From assembly GCA_041747435.1 (NCBI GenBank), contig JBGTFE010000020.1, positions 1 to 29,966 of the forward strand: a DNA stretch of 29,966 bases. Reading direction: 5' to 3'. The position numbers and the translations under genes were made by a program. The notes under the pieces are model-generated. The model was not told the DNA's origin, did no database searches, and was given only the letters and a program-made list of their open reading frames with translations. The DNA comes from JBGTFE01 sp041747435. Lineage in GTDB: Bacteria; Acidobacteriota; Blastocatellia; Pyrinomonadales; Pyrinomonadaceae. Every line of letters begins with the position of its first letter. The first letter of the stretch is position 1. This document shows positions 1 through 8,782 of the stretch, one piece after another.

Positions 1-959
1 TTTGCGTTTCCGCCCAGATCTTTTGTGCGAATTTCGCCTTCGGTAAAAACTTCCATCATCGCTTTCTCGGCGCGATTTGCCGCATCGATTTCGTCCAAAT
101 GTCGCAGCATCAAGATTCCCGACATCAGGATCGCCGTCGGATTTGCGATTCCCTGTCCGGCAATGTCCGGCGCCGAACCGTGAACAGCTTCAAAAACCGC
201 TCCTTGCTCGCCGATATTCGCGCCGGGCGCGAGCCCCAGTCCGCCGATCAAACCGGCGCAAAGATCGGAAACAATGTCGCCGTAAAGATTTTCGAGCACC
301 ATCACGTCAAATTGCTGCGGGTTCATCACAAGCTGCATACAGCCGTTGTCGATGATCTTGTCGTCGGCTTCGATCTCCGGAAAGTCCTTCGCCACATTGT
401 AAAAACATTCGAGAAAAAGCCCGTCCGAAAGCTTCATGATATTCGCCTTGTGCATTGCCGTCACTTTTTTTCGCCCGTGAAGCTTTGTAAATTCAAAAGC
501 GTATTTCGCGATGCGCGTCGAAGCTTTTTCGGTGATTATCTTCAGCGATTCGACAACGCCGGGAACGACAATATGCTCCAGACCGGCGTATAAACTCTCG
601 GTATTTTCGCGGACGATCACGAGATCAAGCTCGGGATAACGGCATTCGACGTTCGGCAAAGCTTTGACGGGGCGCACATTCGCATAAAGATCGAGCGCTT
701 TGCGCAAACCCACGTTGACCGACGTAAAACCTTTTCCGACCGGCGTCGTCAACGGTCCTTTGAGCGCAACTTTATTGCGCCGAATCGATTCGATCGTCGC
801 GTCAGGAATCGTTGTTCCGTATTTTTCGAGCGCCTGCGCGCCGATGATGTGCGTTTCCCATTCGATCTCGACGCCCGTTGCTTCGATTACGCGCACCGTC
901 GCCGCGACGATCTCGGGTCCGATGCCATCTCCGGGAATTAACGTGATTCTATGTTTCAT
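1..959 (-). CDS. NAD-dependent isocitrate dehydrogenase (C-terminal end cut by window)
   Basis: Isocitrate/isopropylmalate dehydrogenase family; oxidative decarboxylation of isocitrate to 2-oxoglutarate in the cytoplasmic TCA cycle. Reading the minus strand from the ATG at 959 gives MKHRITLIPGDGIGPEI, the N-terminal nucleotide-binding start of the family. It continues with SVNVGLRKALDLYANVRPVK, a substrate-contact segment with the mitochondrial-IDH3-like spelling rather than that of LeuB. Further on come IVRENTESLYAG, then ENLYGDIVSDLCAG and EAVHGSAPDIAGQGIANPTA. About 319 codons are visible and the frame is open at base 1, so only the extreme C-terminus is missing. An AGGA lies about 10 nt upstream of the ATG. 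It is divergent from thiO across 74 bp. Isopropylmalate or homoisocitrate dehydrogenase is the alternative, but the ENTESLYAG and IANPTA spellings favour isocitrate. Confidence 0.88.
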   Translation of the reverse strand, partial: MKHRITLIPGDGIGPEIVAATVRVIEATGVEIEWETHIIGAQALEKYGTTIPDATIESIRRNKVALKGPLTTPVGKGFTSVNVGLRKALDLYANVRPVKALPNVECRYPELDLVIVRENTESLYAGLEHIVVPGVVESLKIITEKASTRIAKYAFEFTKLHGRKKVTAMHKANIMKLSDGLFLECFYNVAKDFPEIEADDKIIDNGCMQLVMNPQQFDVMVLENLYGDIVSDLCAGLIGGLGLAPGANIGEQGAVFEAVHGSAPDIAGQGIANPTAILMSGILMLRHLDEIDAANRAEKAMMEVFTEGEIRTKDLGGNA

Positions 960-1033
960 TCGTACTGTGTCCTCGGTCGTTTTGTTATTATTAGAATTTA
1001 CAACGGACTGAGGATAAAGGACAACGGACACAA

Positions 1034-2167
1034 ATGAATTCGGACATTTTGATCATCGGCGGCGGCGTAATCGGATTGAGCATCGCGCGCGAATTTTATA
1101 AAAAGGGAGTCGCGAAAATTACGATCCTCGACCGCAGCGAGATCGGTAAAGAGGCTTCGTTTGCCGCTGCGGGAATACTCGCGCCTCAAGCCGAAGCAGA
1201 CAAAGCGGACGATTTTTTTCGTTTTTGTGACGAATCGAACCGACTTTACCCACAATTTGCCGCAGAATTATTTGACGAAACCGGCATCGATATCGAGCTC
1301 GATAAAAGCGGTACGCTTTGTGTCGCTTTTAGCGGCGAGGATTCGGAAGAAATTCGCCGCCGTTTTGAATGGCAGAAAAATGCCGGCTTGGAAGTTGAAT
1401 ATCTCAGCGCGCAGGAAACGCGAAAAGCCGAACCGTTTGTCTCGCCCGACGTCTTGGAAAGCTTATTTTTTCCAAACGATCGGCGGGTGGAAAATCGCAA
1501 ACTTCTTCTCGCCCTTCAAAAATATTGCGAAACAAATAAGATCGAGGTTTGTGAAAACACAGAAATCAAAGAGCTTGTTGTCGAGAACGATCGAGTTGCC
1601 GGCGCTAAAACCTTTACGGGAACCTTTCGTGCCGAAAACGTGGTGCTTGCAACCGGCGCGTGGACGTCGCTCATCAAAACATGCGGTTTTTCGTTGCCGG
1701 AAATAAAACCGATTCGCGGGCAAATGATAAGTTTTTTCGCCCCTCAGCGTATGTTTTCAAAAGTAATTTACAGCCCGCGCGGTTATCTCGTTCCGCGTGC
1801 GGATGGTAGAATCTTGGCGGGCGCGACGGTAGAAGACGCCGGATTTGATAAGAGCGTCAGCGCTGAAAAAACGGAGCTATTGCGAAACCGCGCTTTGGAA
1901 ATCGCGCCCGGTCTTGCTGATTTGGAAATTCGGGACGCTTGGGTTGGTTTGCGACCGGTTGCGGCGGACGGCTTGCCGGTTTTGGGTGCGGTTCCGGGAA
2001 TCGAAAATCTTTTTATTGCTACGGCACACTATCGAAACGGAATTTTGCTCGCGCCGCTCACGGCGAAGATCTTGGCTGATACAATTTCCGAAAATAAAAA
2101 TTCGGATTATTTGAATTTTTTTGGTTTGCGGCGGTTTCGCGCGGCGAAGGCAGAAACCCGCGCGTGA
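1034..2167 (+). CDS. thiO: Glycine oxidase / FAD-dependent amine oxidoreductase (ThiO)
   Basis: DAO-family flavoenzyme, 377 residues. ThiO oxidises glycine to dehydroglycine for the thiazole of thiamine. The N-terminal dinucleotide-binding motif is IIGGGVIGLSIAREF (residues 7-21). It is followed by the ThiO-like segment DRSEIGKEASFAAAGILAP, which carries the ASFAAAG(I/M)LAP flavin-contact signature. The C-terminus has the usual VGLRPVAADGLPVLG and HYRNGILLAPLTA. Length fits the family (about 360-380). No other thi genes are in view, so the thiamine role is inferred from family resemblance; another D-amino-acid oxidase activity is possible. The final codons (A-E-T-R-A-stop) lie inside a dispersed inverted repeat at 2149-2232, suggesting the repeat replaced the original C-terminus. 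Confidence 0.85.
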   Translation: MNSDILIIGGGVIGLSIAREFYKKGVAKITILDRSEIGKEASFAAAGILAPQAEADKADDFFRFCDESNRLYPQFAAELFDETGIDIELDKSGTLCVAFSGEDSEEIRRRFEWQKNAGLEVEYLSAQETRKAEPFVSPDVLESLFFPNDRRVENRKLLLALQKYCETNKIEVCENTEIKELVVENDRVAGAKTFTGTFRAENVVLATGAWTSLIKTCGFSLPEIKPIRGQMISFFAPQRMFSKVIYSPRGYLVPRADGRILAGATVEDAGFDKSVSAEKTELLRNRALEIAPGLADLEIRDAWVGLRPVAADGLPVLGAVPGIENLFIATAHYRNGILLAPLTAKILADTISENKNSDYLNFFGLRRFRAAKAETRA

Positions 2168-2232
2168 GCAAGGGTGTAAATCTTCTAGAACGTTGAAAGT
2201 TTGACACACTCCCTGACGGTCGTGTTTCTGCC
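2149..2232. repeat. REP/BIME-like imperfect inverted repeat overlapping the thiO stop
   Basis: The ends are a perfect 9-bp inverted pair, GGCAGAAAC (2149-2157) and GTTTCTGCC (2224-2232). Inside, both arms follow the same 29-30-base pattern, beginning TT(T/G)ACAC and ending GTTTCTG when read outward. The same pattern, with a perfect 24-bp match between its arms, recurs at 16112-16204. This one has diverged internally. The left arm contains the thiO stop codon at 2165-2167. No transposase is nearby, so this is a non-autonomous dispersed repeat, seen directly; mobility by a REP-associated transposase is inference. Confidence 0.65.
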
Positions 2233-2259
2233 TGGTAAATCGGCTGCGATTCAAAATTT

Positions 2260-3687
2260 ATGAAAAGAGTTTTAGCGTTATTCTTTATTTCTACACTTCT
2301 TACGGGCGGCGTGATGGCGCAATCGGGTCGGATCACCCCGAAAGATACTCCGACCGATGCGACGATTATCCAGTTGAACGATCTTACGCCGGAACAGATG
2401 TTCGCCGAAGCGAGCGTTTACGCCAAGACCAAATTTGCCGAGTATGAGCAAAAAAAGATTCCCTACAGCACGGCGCTTCACGACCGAACGGTTTTGGAAC
2501 AAAGACAGTTAGCGGCGAAATATGCGACCGTAATGTCCGAGCGCAGAAACCTTTCAGGCGACGATTTTTATTATCTCGGAATGCTCAATTGGTATGCGCG
2601 CAATGACGACCGCGCAAAGGAAAATCTTTACAAATTTATTCCGCTTGAAAGATCGCCGAGCGAAAAAGCGCAAACAGCGCGCTCCGTGATCGTCATCATT
2701 TCGGCGCAAACGAAGGATTTTGACGCAGCCGAGAAGTTTCTAAAAGAATATTTGCAAAACGAGCCGATAAAAATCGCCGAACGCGGCAGAATGGAAAGCG
2801 AACTTGCGGACGCATATCGCGCGAACAACGATCTCGCGCGCGCAGCCGTTCATGCCGAAGAATCTTACCGCGCGGCGAAAGCGCTTTTTAAGGATTGGAA
2901 TTCGCGCGCCCGCGGAATTAGCGAAGTGCTCGGCGCGGCGACAAAGGCGTTTCAAATTTACGACGACGCCGGAAAACAACCGGAAGCCGACAAAACGCTC
3001 GACGACCTTCGCGAAACAGGAGTTTTGAATCAGTCAAACGGCATTTTTTATACGGCGGTCGATATGAAGATCAAATATTTGATCGAAACAAACCGCAAAC
3101 CGCTGGCGATGCAAACTTACGCGGACGCGCTCGCACAATCCGTCAAGGATTTCTCGGAAAAAAAAGTGCAGGACGATCTTGTAAAAAGTCTCAAAAAGCG
3201 GCTGAAACATTATCAAGTGCTTGGTGAAACCGCGCCCGAAATCGTCGATATCGATAAATGGATGCCTGGAAATGCGCAAACTCTTGCAAGCTTGCGCGGC
3301 AAAGTTATTCTTCTCGACTTTTGGGCGACGTGGTGCGCGCCCTGTATCGAGGCGTTTCCTTCGCTGATCGCTTGGCACGAAAATTATGGAAAAGACGGTT
3401 TTGTGATTCTTGGAATGACGCGTTATTACGGCGAGGTCAAAGCCGCAAAAGCCGATTTCGCCGCAGAATTTTCGTATCTCGACAATTTCCGGAAAACACA
3501 CCGTTTGCCTTATGAAATCGGCGTAGCGAAAGGACAGGCAAACCAAATAAATTACGGCGCGATGAGCATACCGACGACCGTTTTGATCGACCGCAAAGGC
3601 GTCGTCCGCTACGTCGAGCTCGGCACAAGCGCGAGCCGCAGCGAGGAAATTCGGAAATTTATCGAAAAACTTTTGGCAGAAAAATAA
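2260..3687 (+). CDS. Secreted TlpA/thioredoxin-like protein with N-terminal helical repeats
   Basis: 475 residues. Residues 1-20 form a signal peptide (MKRVLALFFISTLLTGGVMA followed by QSG). Residues about 40-320 are helical and look TPR-like (repeated alternation such as ARNDDRAKENLYKF and YRANNDLARAAVHAEESYRAAKALF). Residues about 325-475 are a thioredoxin fold of the TlpA/AhpC-TSA type. Its active-site motif is FWATWCAPC (Cys359 and Cys362), and a cis-Pro segment AMSIPTTVLIDRKG follows. The expected role is disulfide reduction or exchange outside the cytoplasmic membrane. The helical half may bind a partner; that is inference. Start: ATG 2260, directly followed by a good signal peptide. 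A 7-bp repeat pair follows the stop. Confidence 0.87.
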   Translation: MKRVLALFFISTLLTGGVMAQSGRITPKDTPTDATIIQLNDLTPEQMFAEASVYAKTKFAEYEQKKIPYSTALHDRTVLEQRQLAAKYATVMSERRNLSGDDFYYLGMLNWYARNDDRAKENLYKFIPLERSPSEKAQTARSVIVIISAQTKDFDAAEKFLKEYLQNEPIKIAERGRMESELADAYRANNDLARAAVHAEESYRAAKALFKDWNSRARGISEVLGAATKAFQIYDDAGKQPEADKTLDDLRETGVLNQSNGIFYTAVDMKIKYLIETNRKPLAMQTYADALAQSVKDFSEKKVQDDLVKSLKKRLKHYQVLGETAPEIVDIDKWMPGNAQTLASLRGKVILLDFWATWCAPCIEAFPSLIAWHENYGKDGFVILGMTRYYGEVKAAKADFAAEFSYLDNFRKTHRLPYEIGVAKGQANQINYGAMSIPTTVLIDRKGVVRYVELGTSASRSEEIRKFIEKLLAEK

Positions 3688-3693
3688 ATCTCG

Positions 3694-3773
3694 GATTCCA
3701 GATTCCAGCTTCCAGATTCCAGATTCCAAATTATTCGTTCTAATCTGGAATATGGAATTTGAAATTTGAAATC
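3694..3773. repeat. Two opposed arrays of a 7-bp repeat
   Basis: Five tandem 7-mers, GATTCCA with one GCTTCCA (3694-3728), are followed by a 17-bp spacer. Four 7-mers on the opposite strand sense follow (TGGAATA, TGGAATT, TGAAATT, TGAAATC; 3746-3773). TGGAATC is the reverse complement of GATTCCA, so the two arrays can fold on each other as a long imperfect hairpin. It lies between the TlpA-like gene and the methyltransferase and ends just before the latter's start at 3783, in place of any clear Shine-Dalgarno. Confidence 0.75.
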
Positions 3774-3782
3774 TTTTAGTCA

Positions 3783-4430
3783 ATGTCGCAAAAAACCAAA
3801 AAGGCAAAAAGTAAAACTCAAACTTTTTACGACCGCATCGCGGACGTTCAAAACCTGGCGATGAAAGTCAATGGTTATCGCGCTTCGGTGGCGAAATTTC
3901 TGCGCTCCCTCGATCTGGATATTGACGAAAATTCGCTCGTTCTCGACGCCGGAAGCGGCACCGGAATCGTCACGCTCGGTTTTTACACCGCCGGCTTTCG
4001 CCCGCGCAAAACGGTCGCGCTCGATCTTTCATTCAATTCTCTAAAAGTTTCGCGCGGACAGATCAGAAAAGATAAAAGGGCGGACGCAAAAAATTTCGCG
4101 GCTGTTCAGGGAAATATTTTGAAACTTCCCTTTGCCGACGCCGCTTTCGATCTCGTTTTGACGTGTGGCGTGCTCGAATACGTTCCGCTCGACGACGGTT
4201 TGAAGGAACTCGCGCGCGTATTGAAAAAAGGCGCAAAACTCGTTTTGATACCGGTAAAGCCTTCTTTCGTCGGCTCGGTTTTGGAGATCTTTTATAATTT
4301 CAAAACGCATCCGGTCGACGAAGTAAAAGCGATCGCGCAAAATTATTTTAATATCGTCGGCGATTATAAATTTCCCGTTACCGAGCCGATCGGCTGGTCA
4401 AAAATGATTTTTCTTTTGGAGAAAAAGTAA
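3783..4430 (+). CDS. Class I SAM-dependent methyltransferase
   Basis: 215 residues, cytoplasmic, no signal peptide. Motif I is VLDAGSGTGIV (from about residue 53), the glycine-rich SAM-binding loop. The acidic residue of the second strand is in VALDLSFNSL, and the post-motif region FADAAFDLVLTCGVLEYVPL carries the usual Asp and the Methyltransf_11-like signature. The N-terminus (TFYDRIADVQNLAMKVNGYRA) resembles the UbiE/COQ5-like entry helix, but the substrate cannot be read from sequence; small molecule, quinone or lipid are all possible. The ATG at 3783 follows the 7-bp repeat structure and has no obvious Shine-Dalgarno. A glycerophosphodiesterase gene follows after 88 bp. Confidence 0.85.
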   Translation: MSQKTKKAKSKTQTFYDRIADVQNLAMKVNGYRASVAKFLRSLDLDIDENSLVLDAGSGTGIVTLGFYTAGFRPRKTVALDLSFNSLKVSRGQIRKDKRADAKNFAAVQGNILKLPFADAAFDLVLTCGVLEYVPLDDGLKELARVLKKGAKLVLIPVKPSFVGSVLEIFYNFKTHPVDEVKAIAQNYFNIVGDYKFPVTEPIGWSKMIFLLEKK

Positions 4431-4518
4431 GAATATTGCCGCGCGCAGATGCGGAAAAAACGCGAGGCATTTCTTCTTTTTTTCGTGTCTTTGGCGTTTA
4501 TTCGCGGGCAAATGTTTT

Positions 4519-5319
4519 ATGAAAAAACCTTTGATCATCGCGCATCGCGGCGCCTCCAAGCTCGCGCCCGAAAATACACTCGCGGCGTTTCAAAAAGCGA
4601 ACGAAATCGGCGCCGATGGGATCGAGTTTGACGTTCGGCTGTCAAAAGACGGCGTTCCGGTCGTCGTTCACGATTTCGACCTAAAACGCATCTGCCGCCG
4701 CGACGGACGCGTTTCGGATTTTACCGTCGCGGAACTGCAAACGCTTGACGCCGGAACTTGGTTCAATCTCCGTAATCCGCACAAAACGGATGAAAAATTT
4801 TCGCGTGAGAAAATCCCGACGCTGGCGCAATCGCTCGATCTTTTACAAGATTACAGCGGGTTGCTTTATATTGAGCTGAAATGCGATGACCGAGACGTAA
4901 CTCCGCTGGTCGCCAATGTTTGTTCGGCGATCGACGGACCCGATACGCTTCCGCGAGTAAGATTATGCAGTTTCAGGCTTGATGCTATCGCGCTGGCGAA
5001 AACAATTCTTCCCGAATTAAAAACCGCCGCGCTTTTCCAGCCGACGATCAAAACGATCTTGCGCGGAAAAGCGCGCTTGATCGAAGCCGCGAAAATTTGC
5101 GGAGCCGATGAGCTTTCGCTTCATTATTCTCTCGCATCGCAAAAAATGATCGAACGAGCGAAAAGGAACGAATTTCCCGTTACGATCTGGACGGTTGATA
5201 ACTCGGCTTGGATAAAACGCGCCGCAGATTTGGAAATCGATGCGATCATCACGAACGATCCCGAGCGTTGGCGAAACGCTCACAAAAATGCGGGAAAGAT
5301 TACCTGCGAAATAACATGA
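4519..5319 (+). CDS. Glycerophosphodiester phosphodiesterase
   Basis: 266 residues, GDPD family TIM barrel. It hydrolyses glycerophosphodiesters to glycerol-3-phosphate and an alcohol. The catalytic HR pair is at residues 9-10 (IIAHRGASKLAPENT). The metal ligands are in GIEFDVRLSKDG (Glu36, Asp38), and the second catalytic His is His51 in VPVVVHD. Later family landmarks are YIELKCDD and, near the C-terminus, PVTIWTVDN and DAIITNDPERW. No signal peptide is visible, so a cytoplasmic UgpQ-like enzyme is more likely than periplasmic GlpQ. The start at 4519 places HRGA at the usual distance from the N-terminus. Confidence 0.92.
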   Translation: MKKPLIIAHRGASKLAPENTLAAFQKANEIGADGIEFDVRLSKDGVPVVVHDFDLKRICRRDGRVSDFTVAELQTLDAGTWFNLRNPHKTDEKFSREKIPTLAQSLDLLQDYSGLLYIELKCDDRDVTPLVANVCSAIDGPDTLPRVRLCSFRLDAIALAKTILPELKTAALFQPTIKTILRGKARLIEAAKICGADELSLHYSLASQKMIERAKRNEFPVTIWTVDNSAWIKRAADLEIDAIITNDPERWRNAHKNAGKITCEIT

Positions 5320-5436
5320 AACACTGCGAAAAGGAAAGGCTTGTTTTCGTGTAATTCAGCGGTTCCGTTTTTTGTTATTTTCATATTTATCAAACTAAAG
5401 TTAAAATTAAAAACCGAACCAAGCCTCGGAGATTTG

Positions 5437-6804
5437 ATGAAATTTTATAATGATATTTTAGGACTCATCGGCAAAACGCCTTTGGTAAGAATAAACAAGC
5501 TCGCCAAAAAGCACGGAATCAAAGCGAAAATTCTGGCGAAAATGGAAAGTCTCAATCCCGGCTATTCGGTAAAGGACCGTATCGGTATTTCGATGATAGA
5601 CGCCGCGGAAAAAGACGGCTCGCTCAAAGCCGGCGGAACCATCATCGAGGCGACAAGCGGCAACACGGGCATCGGTCTCGCGCTCGCGGCTGCGATAAAA
5701 GGCTACAAATGCATTTTTGTTCTGACGGATAAAGTTTCGATCGAAAAAAATCGTTATCTGAAAGCGCTCGGCGCGGACGTCGTCGTTTGTCCTTCCGCTG
5801 CAAAACACGGAACGCCCGATCATTACGTCGAAACCGCAAAGCGCCTTTCGCACGAAATTCCAAACTCGTTTTATCCCGATCAATATAATCATCCGGCAAA
5901 TCCGTCGGCGCATTATCTTACGACCGGACCCGAAATTTGGAACGATACCGAAGGCAAGATCACGCATTTTGTTTCCGGCATCGGCACCGGCGGAACGATC
6001 AGCGGAACGGGTCGTTATTTGAAGGAAAAAAATCCGAATATCAAGATCATCGGCGCCGATCCCTACGGCTCGATCTTCAAAGCTTACAAAGAAACCGGAC
6101 GTTTTCCGGAAGCGACGCCATATTTGGTCGAAGGCATCGGGCAAAGCTTGCCCGTCGGCAACGCCGATATGAAGATCATCGACGAGATCATCAACATCAC
6201 CGACCGCGAATCGTTCGAATTCGCGCGCCAATTGGGACGCGTCGAAGGCATTTTTTGCGGCGGCTCGACCGGAACGAATTTTGCCGGCGCATTAAAAGTC
6301 GCGAAAGACTTGGACGAAAACGCGGTTGTGGTTTTTATCGTTTGCGATACCGGCGAGCATTATTTGACGAAGTTTCATTCGGACGAATGGATGAAGGAAA
6401 AGCTCCTGCTCGAACCGCAGCGCATTACTGCCGGTTTGATTGCCGAGACAAAGTCGAACGGCGCTCCGCAGGAACTTATTTTTGTCGCGCCGGATGAGAT
6501 CTTGAGCGAGGCGCTTGCAAAAATGAACGAAAACGGCGTGACGCAAATTCCCGTGCTCGAAGAAAATCGTTCCGTCGGATCGCTGAAAGAAAGCCATGTT
6601 TTGACAAAACTTCTCGAGGATCGCGAATTGCTCAACGCTCAGGTGAGCGACGTTATGGAAAAAAGCTTTCCCGTTTTGGACGTTGACGCGAGCTTTCTCG
6701 AGATAAAAGCGAAACTGCAAAAATCTCCGGCGGTTTTGATCGAGGATTTTAAGCGCATTACCGGAATAATTACACGCACTGACATGCTCGATCTGCAAAA
6801 ATAA
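5437..6804 (+). CDS. cbs: Cystathionine beta-synthase with C-terminal CBS domain pair
   Basis: 455 residues from the ATG at 5437, chosen over an upstream ATG at 5341 because CGGAG lies at a good distance and the protein then begins MKFYNDILGLIGKTPLVRI like other family members. It condenses serine (or O-acetylserine) with homocysteine or sulfide, using PLP. The PLP lysine is Lys46 in NPGYSVKDRIG. The phosphate loops are EATSGNTGIGLA and GIGTGGTISGTGRY, and the C-terminal PLP contact is GIFCGGSTGTN. Residues about 330-455 form two CBS modules (VAPDEILSEALAKMNENGV; VSDVMEKSFPVL), which separate it from plain cysteine synthase. In homologues these modules are regulatory. Its stop overlaps the next start (TAATG). 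Confidence 0.9.
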   Translation: MKFYNDILGLIGKTPLVRINKLAKKHGIKAKILAKMESLNPGYSVKDRIGISMIDAAEKDGSLKAGGTIIEATSGNTGIGLALAAAIKGYKCIFVLTDKVSIEKNRYLKALGADVVVCPSAAKHGTPDHYVETAKRLSHEIPNSFYPDQYNHPANPSAHYLTTGPEIWNDTEGKITHFVSGIGTGGTISGTGRYLKEKNPNIKIIGADPYGSIFKAYKETGRFPEATPYLVEGIGQSLPVGNADMKIIDEIINITDRESFEFARQLGRVEGIFCGGSTGTNFAGALKVAKDLDENAVVVFIVCDTGEHYLTKFHSDEWMKEKLLLEPQRITAGLIAETKSNGAPQELIFVAPDEILSEALAKMNENGVTQIPVLEENRSVGSLKESHVLTKLLEDRELLNAQVSDVMEKSFPVLDVDASFLEIKAKLQKSPAVLIEDFKRITGIITRTDMLDLQK

Positions 6805-7904
6805 TGACGAACGACGAAATCGGCAAACCGGACGAAGGATCGGTCGAGCCGGAAGCTGAAACACAGAAGATCTGGAAAATGCCTAAGCCGGTTTTTCGCA
6901 CGTCCGAAGGCAAAAAACACAAACGCCAGGAAAGCGAAGAACTGCACGATACTAAGGAGCAAATTCCGGTTTCGAGGGCAAAATCGTCAAATCTACCCGT
7001 TATTCTCGGCGGCGTTTTTATCGTATTTTTTCTCGTGACGGCTACTCTGGCAGCCGCCTGGTTTTTGTATCTGAGAAACATCGAACCGCCGAAAATTCTT
7101 ACTCCCGCAGTCGAAAAAGTGATTCCGGATACACCGACAGATCCGGTCGAAATTCCGCAATTTTTCCCAGCCGAAATCGAATATAGATCGACGATGGTGC
7201 TCGTTCCGACGGGCGAATTCACAATGGGAAGCGATACCGGCGACGACCTGGCAAAGCCCGCGCACAAGGTCGCGCTTCCCGCTTTTTATATCGATAAATT
7301 CGAAGTTACAAACGCGCAATACAAGGAATTTTGCGACGCAACAAAGCGCGATTATCCCGCGACGCAATATTGGAACGAATTATATTTTCTCGCAAAACCG
7401 GATGCGCCGGTCCTCGGCGTTTCTTTTGCCGACGCGCAGGATTACGCGATTTGGGCTGGCAAACGCCTGCCGACCGAAGCCGAGTGGGAAAAAGCCGCTT
7501 CATGGGACGACGCGGTCGGTAAAAAGCGCGTATTTCCGTGGGGCGATGTTTTTGGTAGCGGCAACGCGGTTTTTAGTGCTGAAGTGCCGTCTGACGTCGG
7601 GAAATTTCCTTCGGGCGCAAGCTTTTACGGCGTTTTGGATATGGCTGGAAACGCGCTCGAATGGGTAGATTCCTTTTTGCTTCCTTATCCCGGAAACACG
7701 GCGCAAAAGCCCGAATTCGGCGGGCAAAACCGCGTCGCGCGCGGCGGATATTTCGGCTCGGGCACGGCTGACCGGCTCTCGACGACGAAACGCATTTATT
7801 TACCGCCGGATTTTGTTCCGACAAAAGAAAGGGCGAGCTATGTCGGTTTTAGATGTGCGGTCTCGACGGACGATCCGCGTTTAGCTGCGGAACGCGGACT
7901 TTAG
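6804..7904 (+). CDS. Membrane-anchored FGE/sulfatase-modifying-factor-like protein, catalytic cysteines absent
   Basis: 366 residues. Residues 1-63 are charged and probably cytoplasmic, residues 65-90 form one membrane helix (LPVILGGVFIVFFLVTATLA), and residues about 125-355 form an FGE-sulfatase domain outside the membrane. Family motifs include MVLVPTGEFTMGSD, FYIDKFEVTNAQYKEFC, RLPTEAEWEKAA, FPWGD and GNALEWVDS. The C-terminal VGFRCA is present. The segment that in genuine formylglycine-generating enzymes carries the two copper-binding cysteines reads RGGYFGSGTADRLSTTKR here and has none. So a structural, signalling or other role is more likely than formylglycine formation. It overlaps the cbs stop by one base, indicating translational coupling. 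Confidence 0.85.
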   Translation: MTNDEIGKPDEGSVEPEAETQKIWKMPKPVFRTSEGKKHKRQESEELHDTKEQIPVSRAKSSNLPVILGGVFIVFFLVTATLAAAWFLYLRNIEPPKILTPAVEKVIPDTPTDPVEIPQFFPAEIEYRSTMVLVPTGEFTMGSDTGDDLAKPAHKVALPAFYIDKFEVTNAQYKEFCDATKRDYPATQYWNELYFLAKPDAPVLGVSFADAQDYAIWAGKRLPTEAEWEKAASWDDAVGKKRVFPWGDVFGSGNAVFSAEVPSDVGKFPSGASFYGVLDMAGNALEWVDSFLLPYPGNTAQKPEFGGQNRVARGGYFGSGTADRLSTTKRIYLPPDFVPTKERASYVGFRCAVSTDDPRLAAERGL

Positions 7905-7921
7905 TTCGCATGTCTTTAGTT

Positions 7922-8758
7922 ATGACAAGAAAAATCATTTATTTTTTTATCTTTTGCTGTTTTTTCTTTTGCGCCGGAAATGCTTCTGCCCAGATCGCCG
8001 CGGCATCGACCGTAAAACCGAAAGCAGCGATCAAGCCGCAAGCCAAACCGGCGGAAAGAAAGATCGACTACGCAAAAAAAGTTACGATCACGCGCGTCGA
8101 GAAAAAGAGCCGCAAAAACTATAAAAGGACGGTAAAAAAAGTCGTTCGGCGCGTTTCAGTTCCGCTGCTTGCCGTTCAATTCCGCCTGATGCTCGTCGGC
8201 GAAGACCGCAACGAAACCGAGGCAAACCCTCTCGCCGAATTTACCGCCAGTGATCGTCTCCGGCTTTCAATGGAGGCAAACCAGCGCGGCTATCTTTATA
8301 TCATCCGCCAGCGCACGACGGATGAGGACGGTGAGATAATTTTCCCGACGCCGCTTGTAAACGGCGGCAGCAATCTCGTCGAGGCAAGCACCGAATACGG
8401 CTTGCCGTTCAACTGCCCGAAGGAAGCCGTTCCAAACCCGCGCGACTGCGCTTTGGCTCTGACCGACGCCGGAAATTTTCCGCAGGAATTTTTCACGCTT
8501 ATTTTCACGCGCGATCAGCTTGTCGATTTGCCAAACGACGTGCGCAACACGCGCGTCAGTCTCGAAAATCTCCTTTCGTCGGGCAAGATAAAAGCGGAAA
8601 CGCTCGTCGCGCTTATCGAAGATTCAGGGCAAGATCTCGTTTCCCAACAAGGCGATTCGCCCTACGCTGTTCGCATCATCAATACCAATGCAAAAGACAA
8701 CGAGGAAATTATCGAAACGTTTGTTTTGAAAAAGAAGTTAGAAAATCGCAAGCAGTAA
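7922..8758 (+). CDS. Secreted DUF4384-type protein
   Basis: 278 residues from the ATG at 7922, which gives a clean signal peptide (MTRKIIYFFIFCCFFFCAGN, cleavage near ASAQ). The in-frame ATG at 7910 is an alternative, and neither has a strong Shine-Dalgarno. Residues about 30-80 are a lysine-rich linker. The rest matches the DUF4384 pattern: LRLSMEANQRGYLYIIRQ followed by EIIFPTP, and a late FTLIFTRDQLVDLP. Such domains occur in exported proteins and next to protease or kinase modules in other bacteria; their function is not established. The last 25 bp converge on fumC. Confidence 0.75.
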   Translation: MTRKIIYFFIFCCFFFCAGNASAQIAAASTVKPKAAIKPQAKPAERKIDYAKKVTITRVEKKSRKNYKRTVKKVVRRVSVPLLAVQFRLMLVGEDRNETEANPLAEFTASDRLRLSMEANQRGYLYIIRQRTTDEDGEIIFPTPLVNGGSNLVEASTEYGLPFNCPKEAVPNPRDCALALTDAGNFPQEFFTLIFTRDQLVDLPNDVRNTRVSLENLLSSGKIKAETLVALIEDSGQDLVSQQGDSPYAVRIINTNAKDNEEIIETFVLKKKLENRKQ

Positions 8759-8782
8759 GAGTCGTCATTTATAAATCGGACG

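Noticed and set aside
1000..1029. Direct repeat ACAACGGAC (1000-1008 and 1021-1029), 21 bp apart, before thiO
   Set aside because: Only two copies and short; the spacing equals the array period, but the sequence is unrelated, so it is probably coincidence.
3760..3770. TGAAATTTGAA as an outlying copy of the 21-bp array core
   Set aside because: It is part of the 7-bp tandem repeat there, which explains it fully.
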